A stretch of 33,797 bases of DNA, from NCBI GenBank assembly GCA_032249735.1, contig JAVVHA010000018.1, forward strand, positions 1-33,797. Direction: 5' to 3'. Each line of letters starts with the position of its first letter. Position 1 is the stretch's first letter. This document shows, piece by piece, positions 7,541-15,399 of this stretch. The notes below the pieces were generated by a model, which made no database searches, was not told where the DNA came from, and worked only from the letters and a program-made list of their open reading frames with translations. This stretch comes from Dehalococcoidia bacterium. GTDB lineage: Bacteria; Chloroflexota; Dehalococcoidia; SM23-28-2; HRBIN24. The position numbers were made by a program, and so were the translations under genes.

Positions 7541-8176
7541 TCAACGGGCCCCACGCTTGCTCAGCACCAGCCAGACGGTCCGCCACAAAATCTCTATGTC
7601 TCGCCGTAGGGGGTGGTAGCGCACATATTCCAGGTCATACTTGATCTTTTCCTCATAGGTGAGGTCGGAGCGCCCATTGATTTGTGCTAGACCGGTCATG
7701 CCCGGCTTCACCTTATGTCGCTCCAGGTAATAGGGAGGCCAGCGAGATACTATCTCCGGCAGATCTGGCCGCGGCCCCACAAGGCTCATATCGCCCTTGA
7801 TCACGTTCAGGAGCTGAGGCAACTCATCCACGGTGGTGGCCCGCAGGGCACGGCCAATGGCCCCAGCCCAGGGATTAGGACCCGGCGGACTCAGCAGCTG
7901 TTGCGAAAGGTCCCCCTGGGGGAGACGGACGCGGAGGTCCTCCTCTCCGCGAGCGAGGGTGCGGAACTTGTAGAACTGGAATAGGCGCCCGTCCTTCCCC
8001 ACCCGCTTCTGGCGCAAGAGGATGGGGCCCGGGGAGTCGAGGCGCACTAGCACGCAGGCCAGAAGCCAGATGGGCCATAGGACGGCCAGGGCGAGAGTGG
8101 CCAAAGTAACGTCCATCCACCTCTTGGCCCGCGGCGTGGGATAAACTGGGACCCCGCTCTCCAATGCCTTGCCCAT
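7541..8176 (-). CDS. Polyprenyl-phosphate sugar-1-phosphate transferase (bacterial sugar transferase)
   Basis: The 211-residue product is a short initiating transferase that moves a sugar-1-phosphate onto undecaprenyl phosphate. It has one N-terminal hydrophobic helix (DVTLATLALAVLWPIWLLAC, residues about 24-43) and the conserved catalytic region: LDSPGPILLRQKRVG, FQFYKFRT, a DELPQLLNVIKGDMSLVGPRP block and KPGMTGLAQINGR. It lacks the extra membrane helices of WbaP-like enzymes. The ATG at 8176, after AGGGAA, is preferred over a TTG two codons upstream. As first gene of the operon it would set the first sugar of the glycan. Its upstream region is shared with the divergent FAD oxidase gene. 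Confidence 0.92.
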   Translation of the reverse strand: MGKALESGVPVYPTPRAKRWMDVTLATLALAVLWPIWLLACVLVRLDSPGPILLRQKRVGKDGRLFQFYKFRTLARGEEDLRVRLPQGDLSQQLLSPPGPNPWAGAIGRALRATTVDELPQLLNVIKGDMSLVGPRPDLPEIVSRWPPYYLERHKVKPGMTGLAQINGRSDLTYEEKIKYDLEYVRYHPLRRDIEILWRTVWLVLSKRGAR

Positions 8177-8288
8177 AGCCAATTCCCTGAGGCCAAAGCG
8201 AAGGATAGCACGAGGGTTCGTTGCTGGCCAGGCCAGGACATGTTAAGGTGGAGGGGAGAGCCCCCCGCAAAGGTTGAAGGCCTTTACC

Positions 8289-9431
8289 ATGCGCCCCACA
8301 GCGGACCTCGACGTCGCCATCATCGGCGCGGGAGTGGTGGGGCTAGCGGTAGCTGCCCAACTGGCCCCTCGCCTCTCGGTAGCCATCCTGGAGCGCCATC
8401 ACACCTTTGGCATGGAGAATAGCTCCCACAACTCGGGGGTCATACACGCTGGTATATATTACCCGCCCGGATGGCTGAAGACCGTCCTGTGCATCGAGGG
8501 CAACCGCCTCCTCTACCAGTGGGCAGACGAGCACAAGGTGCCCTACCGCCGCCTGGGGAAGCTTATCATCGCCTGGCACGAAGAGGAGCTGCCAGCCCTG
8601 CACAGGCTCTTAGAAGGAGCGCGGGCCAACGGCGTCCCCGAGCTTCACCTCTTATCATCAGCGGAGGTGTCCCGCCTTCAGCCTGGCCTACGGGCCGCGG
8701 GGGCCATCTTCTCCGCCACCTCCGGAGTAGTGGACCAGATGGCGTTCATGCGTTCCCTTTTGGAGGAGGCCCGCGCGCATGGCGCCTTTGTGGCCTTCCG
8801 CCATGAGGTGATAGGCCTCCGCCGCCATGGAGGGGGCTTGCTGGTGCGCTACCGCAGCCCCGATGGCGCGGATCAGGAGCTGGGGGTGCGCTATGTAGTC
8901 AACTGCGCTGGGCTGCAGGCTGACCGCATCGGGAGCATGCTGGGCTACGAGCCCGATGGCGGCCCCCACAACCCTCCCTTTCGTCACTTCATCAATCGCG
9001 GCGCCTATTTCGACGTGGTGCGGAAAGAGGTGGCCGCCAGGGTGCGCCACCTCCTCTACCCCCTCCCTCACCAGGACCGCACGGGCCTAGGCCTTCACGT
9101 CACCTTAGACGTAGAGGGGAACGTCCACCTAGGACCCGATGCCCAATGGCTGCCCGAGGACGCGCCCCTCGATTTCCGCTCCCGTCCCGAAGCCCTCCCC
9201 CAGTTCCTGGAAGGGGGGCGACAGTTCTTCCCCGACCTGCAGGCGGAGGACCTAGCCCCCGGGCAGGTGGGCTACCGACCTAAGCTCCATCCCCCCGGAC
9301 AGGGCCCCAAGGACTTCCTCATCTGGCACCATCAGGGGTACGTACACCTGGGGGGCATCGAATCGCCGGGGTTCACCGCCTCCCTGGCCATTGCCCGACA
9401 CGTGGCCCGACTATTAGGCCTTGTGAGGTAA
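8289..9431 (+). CDS. FAD-dependent oxidoreductase, L-2-hydroxyglutarate oxidase-like (LhgO family)
   Basis: The 380-residue protein has an N-terminal Rossmann dinucleotide-binding motif (VAIIGAGVVGLAVA) and a DAO-type fold. The segment SSHNSGVIHAGIYYPPG is characteristic of the L2HGDH/LhgO family, as is the C-terminal HLGGIESPGFTASLAIA. Family members oxidise L-2-hydroxyglutarate to 2-oxoglutarate and pass electrons to quinone, usually at the membrane. The ATG at 8289 has AAGG seven bases upstream and is preferred over the in-frame TTG at 8274. The 3' end overlaps the convergent epimerase gene by 18 bp. No substrate-specific neighbour supports the exact substrate. Confidence 0.85.
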   Translation: MRPTADLDVAIIGAGVVGLAVAAQLAPRLSVAILERHHTFGMENSSHNSGVIHAGIYYPPGWLKTVLCIEGNRLLYQWADEHKVPYRRLGKLIIAWHEEELPALHRLLEGARANGVPELHLLSSAEVSRLQPGLRAAGAIFSATSGVVDQMAFMRSLLEEARAHGAFVAFRHEVIGLRRHGGGLLVRYRSPDGADQELGVRYVVNCAGLQADRIGSMLGYEPDGGPHNPPFRHFINRGAYFDVVRKEVAARVRHLLYPLPHQDRTGLGLHVTLDVEGNVHLGPDAQWLPEDAPLDFRSRPEALPQFLEGGRQFFPDLQAEDLAPGQVGYRPKLHPPGQGPKDFLIWHHQGYVHLGGIESPGFTASLAIARHVARLLGLVR

Positions 9432-10394
9432 GCCCCCCTCAACTACCCGCCGCCACCACTCGATGTTGTAGTAACGGGGGTTTTCAAAGTCGGCGTTGAT
9501 ACCTGCCTGTATCTTGTCCAGCATGTTCCGGACCGAGTCCTTAAGGGATATGGATGGCTGGAACCCCAACACCTCCCGCGCCTTACGGGTGGATACGCGG
9601 TAGTTGCGCACATCGGGCAGGTTCTGGTGCTCGATGGTCACGCTGATGCCTCGCTCGGCCAGCACCTCAGCCACCTCTTGGGCGATCTGGGCCACGGTGT
9701 AGTTGCCCAGGGCCACGTTGAAGACCCCTGTCACCTCCGCAGACGCCTCGAGAGCACAGATGTAAGCAGCAGCGGCGTCCCTCACGTCCAGGATGGGGCG
9801 CCATAGGCGGGGGTTACGCACCACTATGCGCCCCTCCGTCAGGGCGGTCTTCACCATGGTGTTGGCTACCAAGTCGTAGCGCATGCGCGGACTCCAGCCG
9901 ATGACGGTGCCCTTGCGCAGGATGATGGGATGGAAGCCATCGCCCTCCAGGCACTGCAGGGCCCGCTCGGCCATGAGCTTGGATATGGCGTAAGGATAAG
10001 ATGGACGGGCATCCCATTCCTCGTCCACTTCCTGCTCCGTAAACCCGTAGACGGAGCAGGTGGAGCCCATGACGAACCGCTGGATGCCCCGGCGTCGGCA
10101 CATCTGGGCCACCAGGGCTGCCCCCGCCGCGTTCACCTGGTAGTTGAGGCGAGGGCTGAAGTCGGCCATGGGGTCGTTTGAGAGGGCAGCCAAGTGGATC
10201 ACCGCCTCCACTCCCTCCAGCCACTCCTCTTGGAAGTCCAGCACGTCCCCTAGCACTACTTCCGCCTCCGTGGGGAGATGTTCTACCCCGAAGAGGCCGG
10301 AGTCCACCACCCGCACATCGTAGCCGCGCTCCAGAAGCATGGGGACGAGAGTGGACCCGATGTAGCCGGCACCGCCAGTCACTAGCACACGCAT
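9414..10394 (-). CDS. NAD-dependent epimerase/dehydratase (extended SDR, sugar-nucleotide type)
   Basis: The 326-residue enzyme has the extended-SDR NAD site TGGAGYIGS at the N-terminus, HLAALSNDP after strand 4, the catalytic Ser/Thr region GSTCSVYG, and the catalytic Tyr and Lys in YPYAISK. The C-terminal half is substrate-binding (GNYTVAQIAQEVAEVL, RVSTRKAREVLGF). It is probably a UDP- or dTDP-sugar 4-epimerase or dehydratase for the neighbouring surface-polysaccharide genes. The ATG follows GGAGGGTGAG. It is divergent from a methyltransferase gene and its tail overlaps the convergent FAD oxidase. The substrate is not determined. Confidence 0.88.
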   Translation of the reverse strand: MRVLVTGGAGYIGSTLVPMLLERGYDVRVVDSGLFGVEHLPTEAEVVLGDVLDFQEEWLEGVEAVIHLAALSNDPMADFSPRLNYQVNAAGAALVAQMCRRRGIQRFVMGSTCSVYGFTEQEVDEEWDARPSYPYAISKLMAERALQCLEGDGFHPIILRKGTVIGWSPRMRYDLVANTMVKTALTEGRIVVRNPRLWRPILDVRDAAAAYICALEASAEVTGVFNVALGNYTVAQIAQEVAEVLAERGISVTIEHQNLPDVRNYRVSTRKAREVLGFQPSISLKDSVRNMLDKIQAGINADFENPRYYNIEWWRRVVEGGLPHKA

Positions 10395-10425
10395 CTCACC
10401 CTCCCCAGGTCATCTAACTCCTGAT

Positions 10426-10431
10426 ATTATA
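10426..10431 (-). promoter_or_regulatory. Candidate -10 box for the epimerase gene
   Basis: A perfect TATAAT on the minus strand lies 31 bp before the epimerase start, in the 107-bp divergent spacer. No good -35 was found. A palindrome (AGGGCCAGGCCCT, 10446-10458) sits where a -35 would be and could be a protein site. Confidence 0.35.
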
Positions 10432-10501
10432 CGCCACCGTCTTTGAGGGCCAGGCCCTTACGTTACGGGCGGAAAAGGTGCACAATCAACGGTGAAAGGC
10501 C

Positions 10502-11539
10502 ATGAGTTCCCCCGCGCCGGAAGAGAGGATGGTGCCCGAGGCCCACCAGGGCCAGGTATCTTACCTGGAGCACATCCTCCGCTACCGGTTCTGCGCCCAA
10601 TTCGCCCCAGGACGACGGGTTCTGGACGTGGCTACCGGGAGCGGCTATGGCGCTCACCTTTTGGCCCAGGCCGGCGCCCAGCTGGTGGTGGGCATCGACC
10701 GCGACCACGGGGCCATCGCCTATGCCAGGCGTCATTACCCGGGCCCTATGTTCGTCTTAGGGGATGCCCACCATCTCCCTTTCCCCGATGGAAGCTTCCA
10801 GCTGGTGGTGTCTCTTGAGACTATCGAGCACCTGGAGCACCCTGAGGCCTTTCTGGACGAGGTGCGCCGCGTCCTAGCTCGTGATGGCCTGCTGGTCCTC
10901 TCCACCCCTCAGAAGGGTGTCTATCCTCCCGGCAACCCCTATCACCTTAGGGAGTTTACTGCCGATGAGCTCATATCCCTCTTGCAGGAACGGTTCCGGG
11001 AGACGGAGCTGTGGCTCCAGGACCTTTGGCTGGCCAGCGCCGCCCTCCCCAAGGGCCTTCTCCCCGTACAGGGTCCTGCGCCATCTGTGGCCGTTACCAA
11101 GGAGGAGCCGGCCCAGCCCAGCCACTGCCTCTACCTCCTGGCCCTGGCCTCCGATAGCCCCCTTCCCCATCCCCAACCGCATGTGGGGCTGGGACCCCGT
11201 TACAGTGACTTTGTCCTGCGGGAGCTCATACGACGCGATGTCTCCATCCAGATGCTGCAAGGGGCCAAGGAGGCCGCCGAAGCGGAGGTGGGACGACTTC
11301 GAGAGGAGGTGTCGGCGCTGCGACAGGAGGTGGGCTCCCTGCGAGAGGCAGCGGGACACATTCGCCAGCTCTTGGAGGATCGGGAACGCGCGCTGGCGCA
11401 GGCCCATAGTCAACTCAGGGAGTTGGGGGAGTCCATCCCCCTGCTTCTGTGGCAGAAGGGGAGCCGGCTCGTGCCGCCATCCCTTAAGCGGGCCTTACGT
11501 CCCGCTCTTAGGGCCCTCAGGCGGCGGCTTCAGGCTTGA
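10502..11539 (+). CDS. SAM-dependent methyltransferase with C-terminal coiled coil
   Basis: The 345-residue product has a class I methyltransferase domain: motif I VLDVATGSGYGAHLLA near residue 40, an acidic GIDRD after strand 2, GDAHHLPFPDG, and the post-motif VSLETIEHLEHPEAFLDEVRRVL. Residues about 250-310 have heptad-like repeats (VGRLREEVSALRQEVGSLREAAG) that predict a coiled coil. The extreme C-terminus is strongly basic (ALRPALRALRRRL). The arrangement resembles methyltransferases linked to O-antigen or glycan capping, where a coiled coil acts as a ruler or scaffold; that role is inference. The gene ends inside the convergent methyltransferase gene (23-bp overlap). Confidence 0.85.
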   Translation: MSSPAPEERMVPEAHQGQVSYLEHILRYRFCAQFAPGRRVLDVATGSGYGAHLLAQAGAQLVVGIDRDHGAIAYARRHYPGPMFVLGDAHHLPFPDGSFQLVVSLETIEHLEHPEAFLDEVRRVLARDGLLVLSTPQKGVYPPGNPYHLREFTADELISLLQERFRETELWLQDLWLASAALPKGLLPVQGPAPSVAVTKEEPAQPSHCLYLLALASDSPLPHPQPHVGLGPRYSDFVLRELIRRDVSIQMLQGAKEAAEAEVGRLREEVSALRQEVGSLREAAGHIRQLLEDRERALAQAHSQLRELGESIPLLLWQKGSRLVPPSLKRALRPALRALRRRLQA

Positions 11540-12134
11540 CGGCCTCCAGCACCACCTCCGCCTCCTCGATGCCTACCAGGGGACCCCAATACCTTTCACA
11601 CAGATACTGGGCGCGAGGGCTACGGTTGGCCAAGGCCTCCAACGTGGTCGCTAGCAGCCTGCGCAACGGCGATAGCTTGCCTGAGCGCCGTGCGGAGGCG
11701 AGTACGAACCGCAGCCGGGAGCGGACGATGCGGAAGCGGGCGCGGCTATAGTACCCGTATAGGTAGCCGTCCTCAGTGGCCGTGTCGAAATAGTGGAAGG
11801 TAGCCACCAGTAGGGGGCGGTAGTGGGTGGGGTCTTTCCAAGTGTGGAAGCTAGAGGAAGCGTGGGGGAAACGGATGTAGGCCCGGCCCCCTGGGCGCAG
11901 CACCCGCCAGATCTCCTCCATAAAAGCCAGGAAGTGGGGCACATGCTCCAACACGTGCGAGCAATGCACCTCGTCTACCGAGCTATCGGCGAAGGGGAGG
12001 CCCCAGTTGAAATCGGCCACCACATCCACCCCTTCCACAGGGGCCACATCCACGCCGATGGCGCCGGGGACCTTATTCTTACCGCAGCCCAGGTCCAGCT
12101 TCACACAGCGGGAAAGGCTTCTCTTGGCCATCAT
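11517..12134 (-). CDS. SAM-dependent methyltransferase (class I)
   Basis: The 205-residue protein opens with the SAM motif KLDLGCGKNKVPGAIGVD, followed by DVVADFNWGLPFADSSVDEV and HVLEHVPHFLAFMEEIWRVLRPGG, typical of the Methyltransf_11 family. There is no membrane segment. The start has tandem ATG codons with GAGGG just upstream. It lies beside the coiled-coil methyltransferase and near glycan genes, so small-molecule or glycan methylation is plausible; the substrate is unknown. About 105 bp separate it from the acyl-CoA dehydrogenase gene upstream, with nothing notable in the gap. Confidence 0.82.
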   Translation of the reverse strand: MMAKRSLSRCVKLDLGCGKNKVPGAIGVDVAPVEGVDVVADFNWGLPFADSSVDEVHCSHVLEHVPHFLAFMEEIWRVLRPGGRAYIRFPHASSSFHTWKDPTHYRPLLVATFHYFDTATEDGYLYGYYSRARFRIVRSRLRFVLASARRSGKLSPLRRLLATTLEALANRSPRAQYLCERYWGPLVGIEEAEVVLEAVKPEAAA

Positions 12135-12240
12135 CCCTCACCAGGTCAGCCACCGCACCGATGACACCTTTTTACACAGTACTCATGGGCGCCGTCAACA
12201 GCGAAGATAGTCAGTGGAGAGATTGGGAGTATGGATCCCA

Positions 12241-13464
12241 TCACATGAGGTCGCCCAGAGCCCTCTTCACCTTGCCCGTCTCCTGGAAGGCCTCAATGAC
12301 GTGGCGGGCGATGAAGTCCATGTGCACCTCGTCGGCCCCGTCCACCAGACGGGCAGCGCGGGCGGCCCGCATCATCCTTTCCAAAGGCAGATCGGTGGAG
12401 TAGCCTAGGGCCCCGTGGACTTGGATGGCCCGGTCCAGGACCCGCCATAGGGTGTTGGCCACGTGTACTTTGGCCATAGAGACCTCTTGTCGGAAGGGGA
12501 GGCCGTTCTCGATCTTGTAGGCGGCGTGCAGGACCATGAGCTTGGCAATGTAGAGCTCCATGGCCGACTCGGCGATCATCCAACGAATGGCCTGCTTTTC
12601 GGCCAGAAGGGAGCCATGGGCGAAGCGGTTAAGGGCCCTATCTACCATCATCTCCAGGGCCACCTCCGCCTGCCCGATCCAGCGCATACAGTGGGCCAGG
12701 CGGGCGGGGCCCAGGCGGTACTGGCCCAGTAGGTGCCCCTGCCCCCGGCCCCCTAGCATGTTCTCCTTGGGAACTCGCACATCGTTGAGCCAGATCTCGC
12801 CGTGATTCCCCTCGCCAGCCATGGTCTCGATGGTGCGCACCAGATGCCACCCCTCGGCGGGGAGGTCGACGATGAAGGCCGAATTGCGAGCCTGGGGAGG
12901 GTCGGCATCGGGATCGGTACAAGCGATGACGATGGCAAACTTGGCGCCGCGGGCCCCAGAGGCGAACCATTTGTGACCGTTGAGGACCCAGTAGTCGCCC
13001 TCCTCCACAGCCCGCGTACGGATAAGGGTCGGGTCGGACCCGGCCACCTCTGGTTCCGTCATGGCGAAGCAGGAGCGGCATAGCCCCTCAGCCAAGGGAC
13101 GCAGGTATTTCTCCTTCTGTTCCGGCGTCCCCCAGTGGAGGAGGGTGTGCATGTTGCCCTCGTCAGGGGCCTGGGCGTTCATGACGAAGGGGCCGATGGC
13201 GGTGCGGCCCGCCTCAGCGTGCACAAAGGCCATGGCCGTGGGGCCCAACCCCATGCCTCCCCACTCAGGCGGCAGGTGAGGGTTCCACAGGCCGATCTGC
13301 CGCGCCTTCTGCCGCAGGTCCCTGATGGCCCGCACCCAGGCCTCCCGCGGCGCCCGCTCCTTGCGCAGCTGCTCCTCCACCGGCGCCACCTCGTTCTGCA
13401 TGAAGCGGCGCACCCACTGCCTTATGTCCTCGATCTCCTTGGGCAGGGTGAAGTCGATGGCCAT
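12241..13464 (-). CDS. Acyl-CoA dehydrogenase, ACAD10/11-like
   Basis: The 407-residue flavoprotein covers the whole acyl-CoA dehydrogenase fold: an N-terminal helical domain, then FAMTEPEVAGSDPT (flavin and substrate site), the beta-domain WFASGARGAKF, and the C-terminal helical domain with QVHGALGYSTDLPLERMMR. The motif ARLVDGADEVH matches the DG-x-DEVH ending of mammalian ACAD10/ACAD11 and bacterial relatives. The start has AGGAGG seven bases upstream. It is divergent from an APH-fold kinase matching the other half of ACAD10/11. In that system the kinase phosphorylates a 4-hydroxyacyl-CoA and the dehydrogenase domain removes phosphate, giving an enoyl-CoA. The family call is firm; the substrate is inferred from the pair. 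Confidence 0.92.
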   Translation of the reverse strand: MAIDFTLPKEIEDIRQWVRRFMQNEVAPVEEQLRKERAPREAWVRAIRDLRQKARQIGLWNPHLPPEWGGMGLGPTAMAFVHAEAGRTAIGPFVMNAQAPDEGNMHTLLHWGTPEQKEKYLRPLAEGLCRSCFAMTEPEVAGSDPTLIRTRAVEEGDYWVLNGHKWFASGARGAKFAIVIACTDPDADPPQARNSAFIVDLPAEGWHLVRTIETMAGEGNHGEIWLNDVRVPKENMLGGRGQGHLLGQYRLGPARLAHCMRWIGQAEVALEMMVDRALNRFAHGSLLAEKQAIRWMIAESAMELYIAKLMVLHAAYKIENGLPFRQEVSMAKVHVANTLWRVLDRAIQVHGALGYSTDLPLERMMRAARAARLVDGADEVHMDFIARHVIEAFQETGKVKRALGDLM

Positions 13465-13507
13465 ATCCGTCCTCCTAGGCGGATGAGCTATCCCTGGCTT
13501 CTCCGCT

Positions 13508-13515
13508 ATTATAAT
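13508..13515. promoter_or_regulatory. Symmetric -10 box shared by divergent dehydrogenase and kinase genes
   Basis: ATTATAAT is its own reverse complement, so TATAAT is present on both strands (13510-13515 plus, 13513-13508 minus). It lies about 32 bp before the kinase ATG and 44 bp before the dehydrogenase ATG. No strong -35 is seen. Symmetric -10 elements are known to drive divergent transcription in bacteria. Confidence 0.5.
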
Positions 13516-13547
13516 GGGTATCGGCCGTGAAGGGCAGGTGATGAAAA

Positions 13548-14591
13548 ATGGGCAAGGACGTGCCAGGCATCGTCATAGAAAGGCTACTGCCCTGGTTCCG
13601 TGCCCATGTGGCAGAGGTAGACGACCTGGAGGCCCAGCTCATCGGGCACGGCCGCTCCAACCTCACCTACCGCGTGACCGATGGAGGACGTTCCTGGGTG
13701 CTGCGACGCCCTCCCTTGTCTCACGTACAACCCACAGCCCACGACATGAAGCGCGAGTTCCGCGTCTTATCGGCCCTCAAGGACACTAAGGTGCCCGTGC
13801 CCAGGCCCTTGGCCCTCTGCGAAGACCCGGAGGTGATAGGGGCCCCCTTCTACATCATGGAGTACGTGGAGGGGTTCATCCCCGTGGACCCCCAGGAGGT
13901 GGCCCGTCGCTATGATGAAGCCCAACGCCGGCGCATGGCGGAGGAGCTGGTGGACATCCTGGCGGAGCTGCACGCCTTGCGCCCTAACGAGGTGGGCTTG
14001 GCTGACTTCGGCCGCCCCCAGGGATATCTGGCCCGCCAAGTAAGACGTTTCACCGAGCAGTGGCAACGTATCCGCTTCCGGGACGTGCCGGAGCTGGACG
14101 AGCTTTGTCGCCGCCTCAACAGCTTCACCATGAGCGAGAGCGACCACTCCATCGTCCACGGCGATTACCGGCTGGACAACGCCATCGTGGACCGGGACGG
14201 CCACATCATTGCCATCCTGGACTGGGAGATGGCCACCTTAGGCGACCCCCTGGCCGACGTGGGCATGCTGCGCATGTATTGGGCGGAACGGGAGGAGGAG
14301 AGCCTGCGGGTGGCAGCAGGCGCTGTCACCGCCCTGCCGGGTTTCCTCAAGTGGCACGAGGTGGCCCAACGCTATGCCGAGAAGAGCGGTCGCGACCTGC
14401 GCAACCTGGACTTTTACGTGGTCCTGGCCCACTTCAAGCTCAGCGTCATCCTGGAGAACATGTACGCCCGCTACCTGGCAGGGGGCACCGTGGGCGAGGG
14501 TTTTGAGCGGGTGGGGGACACGGCCATAATGCTGGCCCGCCGCGGGCTGGAGATCGCCGATCACTCCGAAATGCCCGAGCTCAGGGGCTAG
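13548..14591 (+). CDS. APH-fold kinase, ACAD10/11-type (putative 4-hydroxyacyl-CoA kinase)
   Basis: The 347-residue protein has the phosphotransferase (aminoglycoside/choline kinase-like) fold. It has a Gly-rich nucleotide loop region (GHGRSNLTYRV, about residue 33), VLRRPP with the ATP-binding strand, FYIMEYVEGF hinge, catalytic loop VHGDYRLDN with its Asp and Asn, and metal-binding LDWEMATLGDPLADVG. These match the N-terminal kinase domain of ACAD10/11 and LvaA of levulinate catabolism much better than antibiotic kinases. A good ribosome-binding site (AGGTGAT) precedes the ATG. It is divergent from the dehydrogenase by 83 bp and shares the stop-codon palindrome CTAG with the convergent SDR. 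Antibiotic resistance is unlikely given this context. Confidence 0.85.
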   Translation: MGKDVPGIVIERLLPWFRAHVAEVDDLEAQLIGHGRSNLTYRVTDGGRSWVLRRPPLSHVQPTAHDMKREFRVLSALKDTKVPVPRPLALCEDPEVIGAPFYIMEYVEGFIPVDPQEVARRYDEAQRRRMAEELVDILAELHALRPNEVGLADFGRPQGYLARQVRRFTEQWQRIRFRDVPELDELCRRLNSFTMSESDHSIVHGDYRLDNAIVDRDGHIIAILDWEMATLGDPLADVGMLRMYWAEREEESLRVAAGAVTALPGFLKWHEVAQRYAEKSGRDLRNLDFYVVLAHFKLSVILENMYARYLAGGTVGEGFERVGDTAIMLARRGLEIADHSEMPELRG

Positions 14592-15388
14592 AACCTCTGG
14601 GCAGGGTCGCCCCGCAGGGTGATGGAGGGCGGGATAATGCGCGGGGGACGACCCGGCAGCAGGCCCACCGCCTCCCCAGCCATGGAATCGTCCCGTATTA
14701 TCTCCAACACAGCCTCCGCCACCTCCTCCGGCCGTAGCTTGGGCATCTGGCGGATAACTTCCTCTGCCTGTGCCCTCTCCTCAGGACTAAGACCCTCCAA
14801 CCCCTTCCATATCAGGGGCGTGTCCACCACCCCCGGGCAGATGGCGTTGACGCGGATGTTATAGGTGTCCTTGAGGGGGGCCAGAGCACGAGTGAGGCCC
14901 ACCACCCCATGTTTGGCTGCCGCATAGATGGGGTCCGGCACATAGGTGGTGACTCCAGCCAAGGAGGCGGTGTTGACGATAACGCCTCCCCCGCGGCGGC
15001 GCATGGCCGGTACCGCCAGCTGGGTGGCAGCGATGACCGCCCATAAGTCGATGGCCAAGGTGCGTTCCCACCGCTCGCGAGGGGCCTGAGGGTAACGGGG
15101 TCGACCCGTGCCCACTCCTGCGTTGTTGTGCAAGATGTCCACACCCCCGAAGGTGGCCTCGGCGAAGGCGAACATGGCCTCCAGCTCGTCCCAGGATGTG
15201 ACGTCGGTGGCCACGAAGGCCGCCTCTCCCCCCATCGCCCGCACCTCCTCCACCACCGCCTCTCCCCCAGAGCGGTCGATGTCGGCCACCACCACCTTGG
15301 CCCCATGGCGGGCCAGGGCCACAACGGTAGCCCTGCCGATGCCCGAGGCTCCTCCTGTCACGATGGCCACCTTGCCTGGCAAGTCCAT
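14588..15388 (-). CDS. Short-chain dehydrogenase/reductase
   Basis: The 266-residue classical SDR has the NAD(P) motif TGGASGIG, DID at the end of strand 2 (favouring NAD), NNAGVG, catalytic Ser in NTASLAG and Tyr/Lys in YAAAKHG, and the CPGVVDTPLI loop. It starts 11 bp after the LLM-class gene stop, so the two are probably co-transcribed. Its context beside the acyl-CoA dehydrogenase and kinase suggests oxidation of a hydroxyacyl or alcohol intermediate, for example a 3-hydroxyacyl-CoA; the substrate is not provable from sequence. It shares its final CTAG with the kinase stop. Confidence 0.9.
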   Translation of the reverse strand: MDLPGKVAIVTGGASGIGRATVVALARHGAKVVVADIDRSGGEAVVEEVRAMGGEAAFVATDVTSWDELEAMFAFAEATFGGVDILHNNAGVGTGRPRYPQAPRERWERTLAIDLWAVIAATQLAVPAMRRRGGGVIVNTASLAGVTTYVPDPIYAAAKHGVVGLTRALAPLKDTYNIRVNAICPGVVDTPLIWKGLEGLSPEERAQAEEVIRQMPKLRPEEVAEAVLEIIRDDSMAGEAVGLLPGRPPRIIPPSITLRGDPAQRF

Positions 15389-15399
15389 CTGCAGCCCTC

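Noticed and set aside
13548-14591. Aminoglycoside resistance kinase
   Set aside because: The fold is shared, but motifs and the divergent acyl-CoA dehydrogenase match ACAD10/11-type kinases.
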